A stretch of 64,000 bases of DNA, from assembly GCA_031426815.1 (NCBI GenBank), contig JASJPG010000100.1:4549-68548 (forward strand). The letters run 5' to 3'. Position 1 is the stretch's first letter. Every line of letters starts with the position of its first letter. Below are positions 1 through 9,500 of the stretch, one piece after another. Origin of the DNA: PFJX01 sp031426815 (lineage in GTDB: Bacteria; Pseudomonadota; Gammaproteobacteria; Burkholderiales; Thiobacillaceae). The notes beneath the pieces are model-generated. The model was not told the DNA's origin. It ran no database searches and was given only the letters and a program-made list of their open reading frames with translations. Both the position numbers and the translations under genes were made by a program.

Positions 1-46
1 GCATCTTGCCGGCCATGCTATTGACCAAACGAAGCCGGCAAGATGC
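1..46. repeat. REP-like inverted repeat upstream of ureE
   Basis: Twelve bases at 1-12 (GCATCTTGCCGG) are the exact reverse complement of 35-46, with a 22-base loop. The window begins inside or at the edge of the element, so it may extend further left. It sits just before the ureE start and looks like a dispersed intergenic palindrome rather than a terminator, since no T-run follows. Confidence 0.6.
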
Positions 47-83
47 CGGCGCTCCAATTGACTTCACTTCTTCGCGAACGACC

Positions 84-593
84 ATGCTGCTGATCGAATC
101 CCCCGCTCCCGCCGACGCGCCCGCAACCGAACGCCTGACGCTGACCTTCGAACTGCGCTGCAAAGCCCGCCTGCGCACGCAGCTGGATAGCGGCGAGGAA
201 GCCGGCCTGTTCCTCGAACGCGGCGTCATCCTGCGCGCCGGCGACAAACTGCTGGGCAACGATGGCCGCATCGTCGAAGTCGTCGCCGCGCCGGAAAAAG
301 TCATCGAGGCACGCAGCGACGATCCGCTGCTGCTCGCCCGCGCCGCCTATCACCTGGGTAACCGGCATGTGCCGGTGCAGGTTGCGGCAGGTTTGCTGCG
401 CTTCGGCCACGATCATGTGCTGGCCGAGATGGTGCGGGGATTAGGTTTGGAGGTGACGCAAACCGAAGCGCCGTTCGAGCCGGAAAACGGCGCCTATGGA
501 AATCATGGCGGCCACGCGCACCCACACGGCCACAGCGCCGATGGTGAAGGTCGAGGGCCACGCATCCACGACATGCTGAAAGGAACACGATGA
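84..593 (+). CDS. ureE: Urease accessory protein UreE (nickel metallochaperone)
   Basis: UreE delivers nickel to the UreG-containing complex that activates urease in the cytoplasm. The 169-residue protein shows the UreE N-terminal half with an RGxxLRxGD-like stretch and ends in a histidine-rich tail around residues 138-150 (GGHAHPHGH), typical of the nickel-binding C-terminus. An in-frame ATG lies upstream at position 6, but that extension overlaps the palindrome at 1-46 and lacks family similarity, so 84 is preferred. It is followed by ureF and ureG on the same strand; the urease structural genes are presumably just left of the window. Confidence 0.93.
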   Translation: MLLIESPAPADAPATERLTLTFELRCKARLRTQLDSGEEAGLFLERGVILRAGDKLLGNDGRIVEVVAAPEKVIEARSDDPLLLARAAYHLGNRHVPVQVAAGLLRFGHDHVLAEMVRGLGLEVTQTEAPFEPENGAYGNHGGHAHPHGHSADGEGRGPRIHDMLKGTR

Positions 594-613
594 GGCAGGA
601 CAAGTCCGCTCTA

Positions 614-710
614 CTCCCCCCTTTGCAAAAGGGGGGCTGGGGGGGATTTGACCCGGTTCGCGACTACCACGATCGCGAAATCCCCCTCGATCCCCCTTTT
701 TCAAAGGGGG
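614..710. repeat. Intergenic inverted repeat between ureE and ureF
   Basis: Two arms rich in C5-6 and G5-6 runs (614-650 and 676-710) are imperfect reverse complements; each arm also forms its own hairpin of the type CCCCCTTT-N-AAAGGGGG. This is a compact palindromic element, MITE- or REP-like, inserted in the 127-base gap of an otherwise tightly spaced urease accessory operon. It could cause partial termination or stabilise the upstream mRNA; that is inference. Confidence 0.75.
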
Positions 711-720
711 AAGTACAGCG

Positions 721-1389
721 ATGAACCTGGCCCTGATCCGCCTGCTGCACCTGGCCAGTCCGACCCTGCCGGTCGGCGCCTACACCTATTCGCAAGGCCT
801 GGAATGGGCGGTGGAAAGCGGCGCGATCCACGACGAAACCAGCGCCGGGCGCTGGATCGGCGATTGCCTGACACACAGCCTGGCCAGCTTCGAGGCGGTC
901 TATCTGGCGCACATGCTGGCCGCCTGGAATGAACACGACAGCGCTCGTCTGGCCGAACTCGACGCCGAATTCATCGCTAGCCGCGAGACTGCGGAGCTGC
1001 GTGCCGAGACGCTGCAAATGGGCCATTCGCTGGCCAAGTTGCTGCGCGATTTGCCGGATATTCCCGATGCCGCTCTGCGTGAATTTCCGCAACCCAGCTT
1101 CCCGCTGGCCTGGAGCCGTATCGCCGCGCACTGGGCGATTCCGCCCGCCGATGCCATCGCCGGCTATCTCTGGGCATGGCTGGAAAACCAGGTCATGGCG
1201 GCGCTGAAGGCCGTGCCGCTCGGCCAGACCGCCGGCCAGCGATTGCTGCTTGCTCTCGGCGAACGCCTGCCCGAACTGGCCAAGCAAGCCACCGCCGCGC
1301 CACTGGAAACCGCCCACAACTTCCTGCCGGCATTCGCCCTCGCCAGCAGTCTTCACGAAACCCAATACACCCGGATCTTCCGCTCATGA
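721..1389 (+). CDS. ureF: Urease accessory protein UreF
   Basis: UreF is part of the UreDFG activation complex and acts with UreG to load nickel into urease. The 222-residue protein begins with the family's LLHLASPTLPVGAYTYSQGLE signature region (residues 8-28) and keeps the usual all-helical length. The ATG at 721 follows the repeat element at 614-710, with only a weak purine-rich ribosome site (AGGGGGAAG) about 8 bases upstream. Its stop overlaps the ureG start (ATGA), indicating translational coupling. Confidence 0.95.
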   Translation: MNLALIRLLHLASPTLPVGAYTYSQGLEWAVESGAIHDETSAGRWIGDCLTHSLASFEAVYLAHMLAAWNEHDSARLAELDAEFIASRETAELRAETLQMGHSLAKLLRDLPDIPDAALREFPQPSFPLAWSRIAAHWAIPPADAIAGYLWAWLENQVMAALKAVPLGQTAGQRLLLALGERLPELAKQATAAPLETAHNFLPAFALASSLHETQYTRIFRS

Positions 1390-2003
1390 CAAATCAACCT
1401 TTGCGTATCGGCATCGGCGGCCCGGTCGGCTCCGGCAAGACCGCGCTTACTCTGGCGCTGTGTCTTGCGCTGCGCGACACCTACAACATCGCTGTGGTCA
1501 CCAACGACATCTACACCGAGGAAGACGCGCAATTTCTGGTGCGCAACGAAGCGCTGGAACCGGCGCGCATCATCGGCGTGGAAACCGGCGGCTGCCCGCA
1601 CACCGCCATCCGCGAAGACGCCAGCATCAACCTGGAGGCGGTGGATCGGCTCAACCAGCGCTTCCCCGGACTCGATGTGATCTTCGTCGAAAGCGGCGGC
1701 GACAACCTGGCCGCGACGTTCAGCCCGGAACTGTCCGACCTGACGCTCTACGTCATCGACGTCGCCGCCGGCGAGAAGATTCCGCGCAAGGGCGGTCCCG
1801 GCATCACCAAGTCCGACCTGCTGGTGATCAACAAGATCGACCTGGCGCCAATGGTCGGCGCCTCGCTGGAAGTGATGGCGCACGACGCGAAAAAGATGCG
1901 CGGCGAACGCCCCTTCGTGTTTTCCAACATGAAGACCGGCCAGGGCCTGGCCGAGATTATCGAATTCATTCAGCGGGCCGGCATGCTGCGGCTGGCCGAC
2001 TGA
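1386..2003 (+). CDS. ureG: Urease accessory GTPase UreG
   Basis: SIMIBI-class GTPase that powers nickel insertion into urease. The 205-residue protein has the P-loop GGPVGSGKTA at residues 9-18, the metal-binding Cys-Pro-His of the VETGGCPHTAIREDAS region, and the NKIDLA guanine-specificity motif. The ATG at 1386 overlaps the ureF stop by four bases, which fixes the start. Last gene of the urease cluster; no strong terminator was recognised in the short gap to the convergent gene that ends at 2025. Confidence 0.96.
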   Translation: MTNQPLRIGIGGPVGSGKTALTLALCLALRDTYNIAVVTNDIYTEEDAQFLVRNEALEPARIIGVETGGCPHTAIREDASINLEAVDRLNQRFPGLDVIFVESGGDNLAATFSPELSDLTLYVIDVAAGEKIPRKGGPGITKSDLLVINKIDLAPMVGASLEVMAHDAKKMRGERPFVFSNMKTGQGLAEIIEFIQRAGMLRLAD

Positions 2004-2024
2004 TCTTGCCTGCGGCGCGCCGCT

Positions 2025-2585
2025 TTACACCGCGCCGTAAACCGCGCGTTTGGCTTCGGTTGCGCGGGTCAGCGCCACATCGATAGACACTTTGTCGCCG
2101 CGCGGGCGGTAGCTCTGATAGGCCTGGTACAGCGTGGCCACCTTCTGACCGCTGCTCTGCCCCTTGAAGTCGCTCTTGTCGAGGTGCAATTCGTCGAGCA
2201 GTTCGTTCCAGGCTAGGCCGTCGGCCAGCGGCAGCAGGGCGATCTCGCTATCGGCCACGGCAACCTGCATGGGCTTGTCGATATTGACCACAAAAATCAG
2301 CGTGCCCATGCCGGGCGCGAAGAACGCCTGGTATTTCTCAACAAAAATAGTCAGTTGGGCGATGTCGTCGAACGAACCGGAGATGAACTTCAACTGCGCC
2401 GCATCGGCCAGCAGCACGGCACCGATCATCGTCGACAGGGGCGGCTTGCGGTGGCCCATGGTATCGGCGATTTCGCCTTCGATCAGGACCAGATCGCCGC
2501 GATAGGCTTGCAGGCCGGAACCGGCGTTGTCCTTGAAGTTGCTGTTGAAGAGCAGGCCTTGGCTTTCGAAGGTATCGAGCAACAT
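2025..2585 (-). CDS. Hypothetical protein, 186 residues
   Basis: I do not recognise this soluble protein. It has no signal peptide or membrane segment. The middle (roughly residues 70-125) alternates short hydrophobic strands and helices, loosely recalling small regulatory alpha/beta folds of the roadblock type, but the match is too weak to name. The ATG at 2585 is chosen because AAGGAA lies six bases upstream; a TTG 21 bases earlier would extend it by seven residues. It converges with ureG and is followed by another unknown gene in the same direction upstream. Confidence 0.7.
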   Translation of the reverse strand: MLLDTFESQGLLFNSNFKDNAGSGLQAYRGDLVLIEGEIADTMGHRKPPLSTMIGAVLLADAAQLKFISGSFDDIAQLTIFVEKYQAFFAPGMGTLIFVVNIDKPMQVAVADSEIALLPLADGLAWNELLDELHLDKSDFKGQSSGQKVATLYQAYQSYRPRGDKVSIDVALTRATEAKRAVYGAV

Positions 2586-2766
2586 GAGTCTTTCCTTAGT
2601 TGGCAAATACGCATGTAGTGCAAAAACCGGGCCAGCAACAGGCCGAAATGAAAACCGCGCAGAAATGAGGCTTCAGCCTGGATCGAGCGCAATCTGGCTG
2701 TGTCGCAAACCTGACAGTCCCGTCCGCGTCTGGCGGATTTCGCCCAAGCCGCCCCGACGGCACCGT

Positions 2767-3186
2767 TCAACCGCATAAGCGGCAGACGGTCATCAGCATC
2801 AGATCTTTGGCGGCGGCATCGACTTTCGGCAGCACGGTTTTCAGACGGCGGTCGCCGTCGATCTGGCCGGTGGCGAGCGCGAGCAGGCCGAGCAGGATGG
2901 GCGGCAGCGCGGCGGCCTCGGCGGCTTCCAGCAATTCCGCGGGCAGGTCGGCGATGCGGCTGTCGCCATGCCGCAAGCTGCCGTCGCCATGCAGATCGAG
3001 CGCGCCGCCTTGCGCGAAATGCCAGCACTGCGTCTGCGGCGTTTCCGCCAGCAGGCTGCCGAAGAAATCCGGGATCGCCGCCATTGCGCCACCGGGCAGG
3101 CGGTTCAATTGCCAGACCAGTTCCTGGTAAGGATCAAGGTCATGCGGCATCGATTCCGGCGCGGTGTTAAGCAGATAGGCGGGCAT
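2767..3186 (-). CDS. Hypothetical protein, about 139 residues
   Basis: Unknown function. The protein is acidic and leucine/alanine-rich, with no signal peptide and no clear domain. The C-terminal part ends with two cysteines (VCRLCG). The start is uncertain: 3186 gives 139 residues, while the ATG at 3150, preceded by GGAAT, gives 127. It is co-directional with the unknown gene ending at 2025 and separated from it by about 180 bases in which I see no other feature. Confidence 0.55.
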   Translation of the reverse strand: MPAYLLNTAPESMPHDLDPYQELVWQLNRLPGGAMAAIPDFFGSLLAETPQTQCWHFAQGGALDLHGDGSLRHGDSRIADLPAELLEAAEAAALPPILLGLLALATGQIDGDRRLKTVLPKVDAAAKDLMLMTVCRLCG

Positions 3187-3538
3187 GGCGTGGCGCGAAA
3201 GTGAAGTATGGACGCACATTATCCGGCGCGTGGCCGCTGATTCGACAGGCATCGGCGTGCAATCGCGCCTTGGAAGGCGCTCCTACATTGCACCCCCGTA
3301 CGGGTCAATGCCGACCCACCCCGCACACCGATCACTTGATGCATGGGTTGGATATGACCCACCCCATCGCGCCAACAGCCATGTAAGCCCATGAAAAAGC
3401 AGGAATTTCCCGCCAACGGGAAGGTGGCATGTTGCTTGCGCTGCTCAAGCAGGACTCCGCACGGCAGACCACGTTCGGTACCTGCGGGTGCCATCGCAAT
3501 CGCCGTCGACCCGGATAAAACCAAGCAGAGGAACCGTC
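3187..3538. other. Gene-free intergenic region between divergent genes
   Basis: About 350 bases separate the minus-strand unknown gene from the plus-strand protease cassette. It holds one REP-like palindrome (3265-3286) and a ribosome binding site for the protease gene (AGAGGAA at 3527-3533). I found no convincing sigma-70 hexamers or other gene here, although promoters for both divergent genes must lie in or near it. Confidence 0.6.
3265..3286. repeat. REP-like palindromic unit, copy 1
   Basis: The 22-base unit GCGCCTTGGAAGGCGCTCCTAC is read here at 3265-3286 (internal hairpin GCGCCTT/AAGGCGC). It is identical to the right arm at 51881-51902 and closely related to the element at 6441-6488. 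Confidence 0.8.
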
Positions 3539-5548
3539 ATGACCAGCAAAACCATCAAAGCGAAATCCGCCCAAGCCACCAAATCCGCAGCTCCCGGCAA
3601 AGCCTGGGCCAAGCTCAAGGCCAGCCTCGACACGCTGCCGGACAGCATCGACATTCGCGATCTGGTCTATCAGCCCAGCCTGGTGCCGGTGCCGCCGGTG
3701 CTGGTGAACTGCCCGCGCGTGCCGGAAATTCTCGACCAGGGCCAGGAAGGCGCCTGCACCGGCTTCGCGCTGGCGGCGGTGGCCAACTTTCTGTTGCACA
3801 GCCGCGGCCAGAGCCGCCGCGCGAGTCCGCGCATGCTGTACGAGATGGCACGGCGTTACGACGAGTGGCCGGGCGAGTGGTACGAGGGCTCTTCGGCGCG
3901 CGGCGCGATGAAGGGCTGGCTGCGCCATGGCGTGGCGCAGCGCAGTCTTTGGAGCGACACGATGAGCGGCACCAAGCACATGACCCCGGCGGTGGTGCGG
4001 GACGCGATGAAGTGTCCCGGCGGCGCCTATTACCGGGTCAACCATCGCCAGGTGCGCGACATGCATGCCGCACTGACTGAAGTGGGCATCCTGTATGCGA
4101 CCCTGATGGTGCATGACGGCTGGTTCGAGCCCGGCCCCCGCGCCGCCACGATCGAGTATCAGGACGGCGGCAAGAAGAAGAGCCTGAAGCTGCCGATCAT
4201 CACGCGCAAAGGCCGCGCCGATGGTGGCCATGCCATCGCCATCGTCGGTTATGCCGAGCAGGGCTTCATCATCCAGAACTCGTGGGGGACGACCTGGGGC
4301 AATGGCGGCTTCGCGCTGCTGCCGTACGAGGATTACATGCTGCACGCGACCGACGTCTGGGTGGCGCAACTCGGCGTGCCGGTGAGCGTGGATGTATGGG
4401 CCGAAGAAGAAGCGAAGAACGACAAGATTTCCGAAGGCGCTTCCCGCGCCCTGCCGGCGCTGACCCTGGACAGTCTGCGGCCCTTCGCCATCGATGTGGG
4501 CAACAACGGCGAACTGTCCGGCAACGGCGATTACTGGACCACGCCGGACGACCTGCAACGCCTGGTCACCGAAGACATTCCGAGCACGACGAAAAACTGG
4601 AAGAAACACCGCGTCATGCTTTATCTGCACGGCGGGCTGAACAACGAGAAAAGCGCGGCAAAACGGGTCGCCGCGATGCGCGCGCCGTGTCTGGCGAACG
4701 AGATCTACCCGCTGCATGTGATGTGGGAAACCGGCTTCATGGAATCGCTGACCAGCATCATCGGCGACTGGTTTACCAACGCCGACAAGCTGTCCGGGCG
4801 CAGCATGCTGGACAGCGTCGGCGAGGGCCGCGACTGGATGGTGGAACGCACGCTGGCCTTCCCGCTGCGCAAGATCTGGGGCGAGATGAAGGAGAACGGA
4901 CGCCTGGCCTCGGACCATCGGGAACAGTGCGGCGCCATGCAATTGCTGTCCAAGTACATCCGCGAGGCTGGAAAAACCGGCGGCAGCGACTGGGAACTGC
5001 ACGTGGTGGCGCATTCCGCCGGCAGCATTTTCTTCGCCCATATGCTGCAGCACATTCTCAGCCTGAAATTGCCGTTGAAGAGCGTGCAATTCCTCGCCCC
5101 GGCGGTCGAGCTGGAAGTGTTCCGCGACAAGGTGTTCAGCGTCGCCAGCGCCGGGCAATGCCCGCTGCCGCTGCTCTATCTGCTGTCGGACGCGGCCGAA
5201 CGGGAGGACACCGTCGGCGGCCAGATGGTCTACGGCAAATCGCTGCTCTACCTGGTGTCGAATGCCTGCGAGAAAAAACGCGGCACCCCCATCCTCGGCA
5301 TGCATGCCTGCCTGGAGCAGGACAAAGCGATCAAGGCGGCCTATCAGGACAAGGCCGCCGACGGCCTGCCCCGCCTGATCATCGCGGGTGCGAACAGGGA
5401 AGCCGAGGGCAAGGAAACAGCCTCCAGCCAGAGCAGCAGCCACGGCGGCTTCGACAACGATGCGGCGACCATGAACTCGGTGCTCTATCGCATCCTGGGC
5501 GGCACCCCGACGCGACCGTTCACGCGGCATGACTTGAGTTACGACTGA
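3539..5548 (+). CDS. Papain-like (C1) peptidase fused to an alpha/beta-hydrolase
   Basis: A 669-residue two-domain enzyme without a signal peptide. The N-terminal half is a C1-type cysteine peptidase: oxyanion Gln67 and nucleophile Cys73 in DQGQEGACTGFA, His231 in GGHAIAIVGY, and Asn247 in QNSWGTTWG. The C-terminal half starts near residue 360 with MLYLHGG and has an AHSAG elbow with Ser493, as in alpha/beta-hydrolases or lipases. The ATG at 3539 has AGAGGAA six bases upstream. It is followed after 14 bases by an amidase and then a patatin gene, so three degradative enzymes appear to be co-transcribed. Substrates are unknown; an effector or defence role is speculation. Confidence 0.85.
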   Translation: MTSKTIKAKSAQATKSAAPGKAWAKLKASLDTLPDSIDIRDLVYQPSLVPVPPVLVNCPRVPEILDQGQEGACTGFALAAVANFLLHSRGQSRRASPRMLYEMARRYDEWPGEWYEGSSARGAMKGWLRHGVAQRSLWSDTMSGTKHMTPAVVRDAMKCPGGAYYRVNHRQVRDMHAALTEVGILYATLMVHDGWFEPGPRAATIEYQDGGKKKSLKLPIITRKGRADGGHAIAIVGYAEQGFIIQNSWGTTWGNGGFALLPYEDYMLHATDVWVAQLGVPVSVDVWAEEEAKNDKISEGASRALPALTLDSLRPFAIDVGNNGELSGNGDYWTTPDDLQRLVTEDIPSTTKNWKKHRVMLYLHGGLNNEKSAAKRVAAMRAPCLANEIYPLHVMWETGFMESLTSIIGDWFTNADKLSGRSMLDSVGEGRDWMVERTLAFPLRKIWGEMKENGRLASDHREQCGAMQLLSKYIREAGKTGGSDWELHVVAHSAGSIFFAHMLQHILSLKLPLKSVQFLAPAVELEVFRDKVFSVASAGQCPLPLLYLLSDAAEREDTVGGQMVYGKSLLYLVSNACEKKRGTPILGMHACLEQDKAIKAAYQDKAADGLPRLIIAGANREAEGKETASSQSSSHGGFDNDAATMNSVLYRILGGTPTRPFTRHDLSYD

Positions 5549-5562
5549 GCGACGCGGAACTC

Positions 5563-6396
5563 ATGAAAATCAATAACCACCGCCTCTACGCCGATGACGG
5601 CACGCCGGTCCGTTATGTCGAAACCCCGAACAAGAGCGGCACGATGACGCCGGAATATCTGGTCATGCACTACACCGCAGGCAGCAGCGCGGAAGGCTCG
5701 GTCAGCTGGATGTGCAATCCGGCTGCGAAAGCGGCCGCGCATCTGGTCATCGGCCGCGACGGTGGCATCACCCAACTGGCGCCGTTCAACCGCATCGCCT
5801 GGCATGCCGGGCAATCGCAGTGGGCCGGGCGTAGCGGCCTCAACGGCTTTTCCATCGGTATCGAACTGGACAACGCCGGCAAGCTGGAGCGGGCCGGCAG
5901 CCGCTGGATCTCGGCGGTGAGCAAGCGGGCCTACGCCGACGACGATGTGCTGGTGGCCAACCACAAGCACGACCCTGCCGGCGCGCCGGCGTCCGGTTGG
6001 CACGAATACAGCGAGGCGCAACTCGATGCCGCCGACGCGGTCGGTCTGTTGCTGATGCAGAAATACGCGCTGAAGGATGTGCTCGGGCATGAGGACATCG
6101 CGCCCGGCCGCAAGTCCGATCCTGGCCCCGCCTTCCCGCTGGCCAGCTTCCGCGCTCGCCTGATGGGCCGCGCCGACGAGGCCGTCGAACAATACGCCAG
6201 CCTAGCGGCGCTGAACGTGCGCGCCGGCCCCGGTACCGAATTCGCCGCCCTGCCGGGCAGCCCGATCCCGCTCGGCGCCAAGGTGGCGTTGCTGGAACAA
6301 CGGGGCGTCTGGTGGCGAGTCGATGTGCTGGATACGGTCAGCGGCGTGATGGATCTGGTCGGCTGGTGCCACAGCCGTTTTCTGACCAAGGTTTGA
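5563..6396 (+). CDS. N-acetylmuramoyl-L-alanine amidase (AmpD/Amidase_2 type) with SH3 domain
   Basis: The 277-residue protein carries an Amidase_2 domain over residues 30-190. His36, His176 and Asp186 match the zinc ligands of AmpD, and Lys184, two residues before the Asp, matches the catalytic lysine spacing. His60 and His81 lie in conserved AAAHLVIG and AWHAG motifs. Residues 207-277 resemble a bacterial SH3 domain (NVRAGPGTEF), often a wall-binding module. No signal peptide is visible, so the enzyme is either cytoplasmic (recycling-like) or exported by another route. It lies 14 bases after the protease-hydrolase gene. The family cleaves the MurNAc-L-Ala bond of peptidoglycan. Confidence 0.9.
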   Translation: MKINNHRLYADDGTPVRYVETPNKSGTMTPEYLVMHYTAGSSAEGSVSWMCNPAAKAAAHLVIGRDGGITQLAPFNRIAWHAGQSQWAGRSGLNGFSIGIELDNAGKLERAGSRWISAVSKRAYADDDVLVANHKHDPAGAPASGWHEYSEAQLDAADAVGLLLMQKYALKDVLGHEDIAPGRKSDPGPAFPLASFRARLMGRADEAVEQYASLAALNVRAGPGTEFAALPGSPIPLGAKVALLEQRGVWWRVDVLDTVSGVMDLVGWCHSRFLTKV

Positions 6397-6440
6397 TCGA
6401 TAAAGACATGAGCGGTTTATTGTCGCGTCACCCACCGGGT

Positions 6441-6488
6441 GAGTGGCGACGCCACTCGTAGGAGCGCCTTGCAAGGCGCTCCTACGAC
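6441..6488. repeat. REP-like double hairpin, copy 2
   Basis: Two consecutive hairpins: GAGTGGC (6441-6447) pairs with GCCACTC (6451-6457), then GTAGGAGCGCC pairs with GGCGCTCCTAC (6458-6484). The same arrangement recurs at 51824-51907. It lies in the 118-base gap between the amidase and patatin genes. Confidence 0.85.
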
Positions 6489-6514
6489 ATCGCCGCAGGT
6501 GAAAGGGAGTGAAC

Positions 6515-9500
6515 ATGGACTTCGCTCAGGTACACACGGCAGAACTCAAAAGACTGCGTGCCGAACGCGCCGGCACGGCGACCAGCGAGGCCTTGATCGG
6601 TCTGGCCTTCTCCGGCGGCGGCATCCGCAGTGCCACGTTCAACCTGGGCATCCTGCAGGGCCTGGCGCGGCGCGGCCTGCTCAAGCACATCGACTATCTG
6701 TCGACGGTTTCCGGCGGCGGCTACATCGGCAGCTGGTACATGGCCTTTCTCAAGCGCCAGGCCGGCGGCCAGCCGGCCACGGCCGAGGCGATGCTGAACC
6801 CGGACTGTCCTGCCGGCCCGACCGTGGAGCCGCAGGCCGTGGTCTGGCTGCGCCGGTTCAGCAACTATCTGACGCCGAAGACCGGCATGTCGGGCGATAC
6901 GCTGACGCTGATCGCGACCTATCTACGCAATTTCCTGCTCAATCTGGCCGTGATCCTCGCCTTCCTCGGCGCGCTGCTGTTGCTGCCGCACCTGATGGTC
7001 AGCGCCCTGCCGCGCCTGGAAACGCATTCCCTGCTGCCGCAGGCGGTCGGCATTCCGCTGCTGTTCGCCATGCTGAGCATGATGTATCTGGTCATCAAGA
7101 TGCGGCCGGCGCTGCCGGGCAGGTTTGCGTTTCCGCATAACCAGATAGGCGTGCTGGTCCTGGTGGTGGCGCCGATCCTGGCTTCCGCCATTGCCCTCGC
7201 ACTGGGGCTGGCTTCGCCGGAATTCGCCGCCTGGGCGGCGCGCCAATCCGGCCGATTGAACAAGTTGTTGCTGGCCACGGGTCTGCCGCGGAGCTGGATC
7301 GACGTGTTTGCCCTGCGGATTCCGCATTGGGAAACCTGGGCATCGGCGCAGATGCTCGCCAGCGTCGTCTATTTCCTGCCCTGGGCGGTGGGCTCGGTCT
7401 GGATTCTGCTGATCCGGCTGTTCGAGGATTTCAATCGGCAAGAATCTGGCCGCGATCGGCTCGGACGCGCGCTGCAGTCCACGCAACATGCGCTGGTGAT
7501 GCTGCTATCCGCCCTGATCGCCAGCCTGCTGGCGGGCGGTTTGGTCGGCCTGCTGGCTGAAGTCGCCGCGTATTTTCAGCCCTGCGATCACGAAATCATC
7601 GTGTTCGGCCCGCCGCTGGTGATCCTGGCCTGCATCAAGCCGGTCGGACTGCAAATCGGCCTGGCCCGCCGGCATTTCACCGAGATGCAGCGGGAATGGT
7701 GGTCCCGCCTGGGCGGCTGGCTGTTCGCCACCGCGCTGACCTGGCTGCTGTTCACCGGCGTATCGCTTTACGGACCGTATCTGATGACCGGTCTGAACGA
7801 CTGGTTGCTGGCCGGCGGCGGCCTGACCTGGCTGGCGACGACCGGCTGGGCGCTGATCGTGGCCAAGAGCGCCAAGACCGGCGCACCCAACACCACCGGG
7901 CCGGGCGAACGCCTGCTGGTGCTGGCGCCCTGGGTGTTCGTGCTGGGTCTGCTCGGCCTGATCAGCCTGGGCCTGCAGACCGGCCTGGCGGCCCAGGCCG
8001 AGCCCGTCGCCGCGCCGGCCGTGGCGGTAGCCGTCGCCCCAAACGCGGCCGCGCAACCGTCGCAAACGAGCACGCGCCTGGAAATCGCAGCCGATCTGGC
8101 CATCGTCTCCGGCCGCAAGGCCGCGGCCACCGGGGTGTTGCTCGGCATGATCTTTCTGTTGCTGGGCATCCGCATCGACATCAATCTGTTTTCCTTTCAC
8201 AACTTCTACCGCAACCGCCTGACCCGCTGCTATCAGGGCGCCTCGCGCGCCTGCTGGCCGGAAAACCAGGACCGCGATTGCCGCAAGCCGAACCCGTTCA
8301 CCGGCTTCGACCCGGCCGACGATCTGGCGCTGGCGGCGCTGCCGCTGCGCCCGTATCCGCTTTACAACACCGCGCTCAATCTGGTCGGCGGCCACGAACT
8401 GGCCTGGCAGCAGCGCAAGGCGGCCGCGTTCATCTTCTCGCCGCTGTATTGCGGCTATGAACTGCCCGAAGGCATGGGCCGCAGCCGCGGCGCATTCCGC
8501 GAGACCGCATGTTTCCTGGCCGGCGAACTGAAGGGCGAATTCCGCGATGAACCGCCCGGCCAGCGCGGCGTGCGTCTGGGTACGGCGGTGGCCGTTTCGG
8601 GTGCGGCGGTATGCCCGAACATGGGTTATCACTCCGCGCCGGCGGTGGCCTTCCTGCTCACTGTGTTCAACGTACGGCTGGGCCGCTGGGTCGGCAATCC
8701 GGAAAAGAATGAGGCGGTCTGGCGCAAGACCAGCCCCAACTTCGGCGTGCGCTATCTGTTCCTGGAATTGTTCGGCCTCACCTCGCAAAGCCGCGACTGG
8801 CTCAATCTGTCGGATGGCGGCCATTTCGAGAATCTGGGCATCTACGAACTGGTGCGGCGGCGCCTTCCCTACATCGTCGCGGTCGATGCCGCCGAGGACG
8901 CCGAGTTCCATTTCGACGACCTGGCCAATGCCATCCGCAAAATTCGTACGGATTTCGGCGTCGATATCGAAATCGACCTATCCGGCCTGCGGCCGGGCGC
9001 GGAAAACGGGCGCCAGCCGGTCCACGCCGCCATCGGCCACATCCGCTATGACCGGCTCGATCCGCGTCTGCGCCCCGGCGTGCTGGTCTACCTGCGTCCC
9101 GGCCTGACCGGCAACGAGCCGGCGGACATCCTGAGCTATGCGCGGAAACATGCGTCCTTTCCATGCGAACCCACGCTCGACCAGTTTTTCGACGAGGCGC
9201 AGTTCGAGAGCTATCGCAGGCTGGGCCTGCACATCGCCGATTCGGTGTTTCGCGAAGCCGCGGAGCGGCATTCCACCGAAAACGGCAGGTTCAACCCAGA
9301 AGCATTCTTCACCGTGCTGCGCGAAGCCTGGCGCGGCCACCTGAAGGTCGACGATGGCATCGGCGTCGCCCACCACGAGCGCCTCGACGCACTGTTCGAA
9401 CGACTGCGCATCGATCCCGACCTAGCCTTCCTGTCCGGCGAATTCTTCCCGGAATGGCCGGAACTGCTGCACAAACCCGCCCAGGCCATGGCCTTGCCGG

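Noticed and set aside
3332..5530. 732-codon open frame on the minus strand opposite the peptidase-hydrolase gene
   Set aside because: Composition (His/Ala/Arg-rich, no domains) is that of an antisense shadow; the plus strand has clear catalytic motifs.
7505..8911. 468-codon minus-strand frame inside the patatin gene
   Set aside because: Low-complexity Gln/Ala/Arg antisense shadow; the patatin DGG motif and membrane spans lie on the plus strand.
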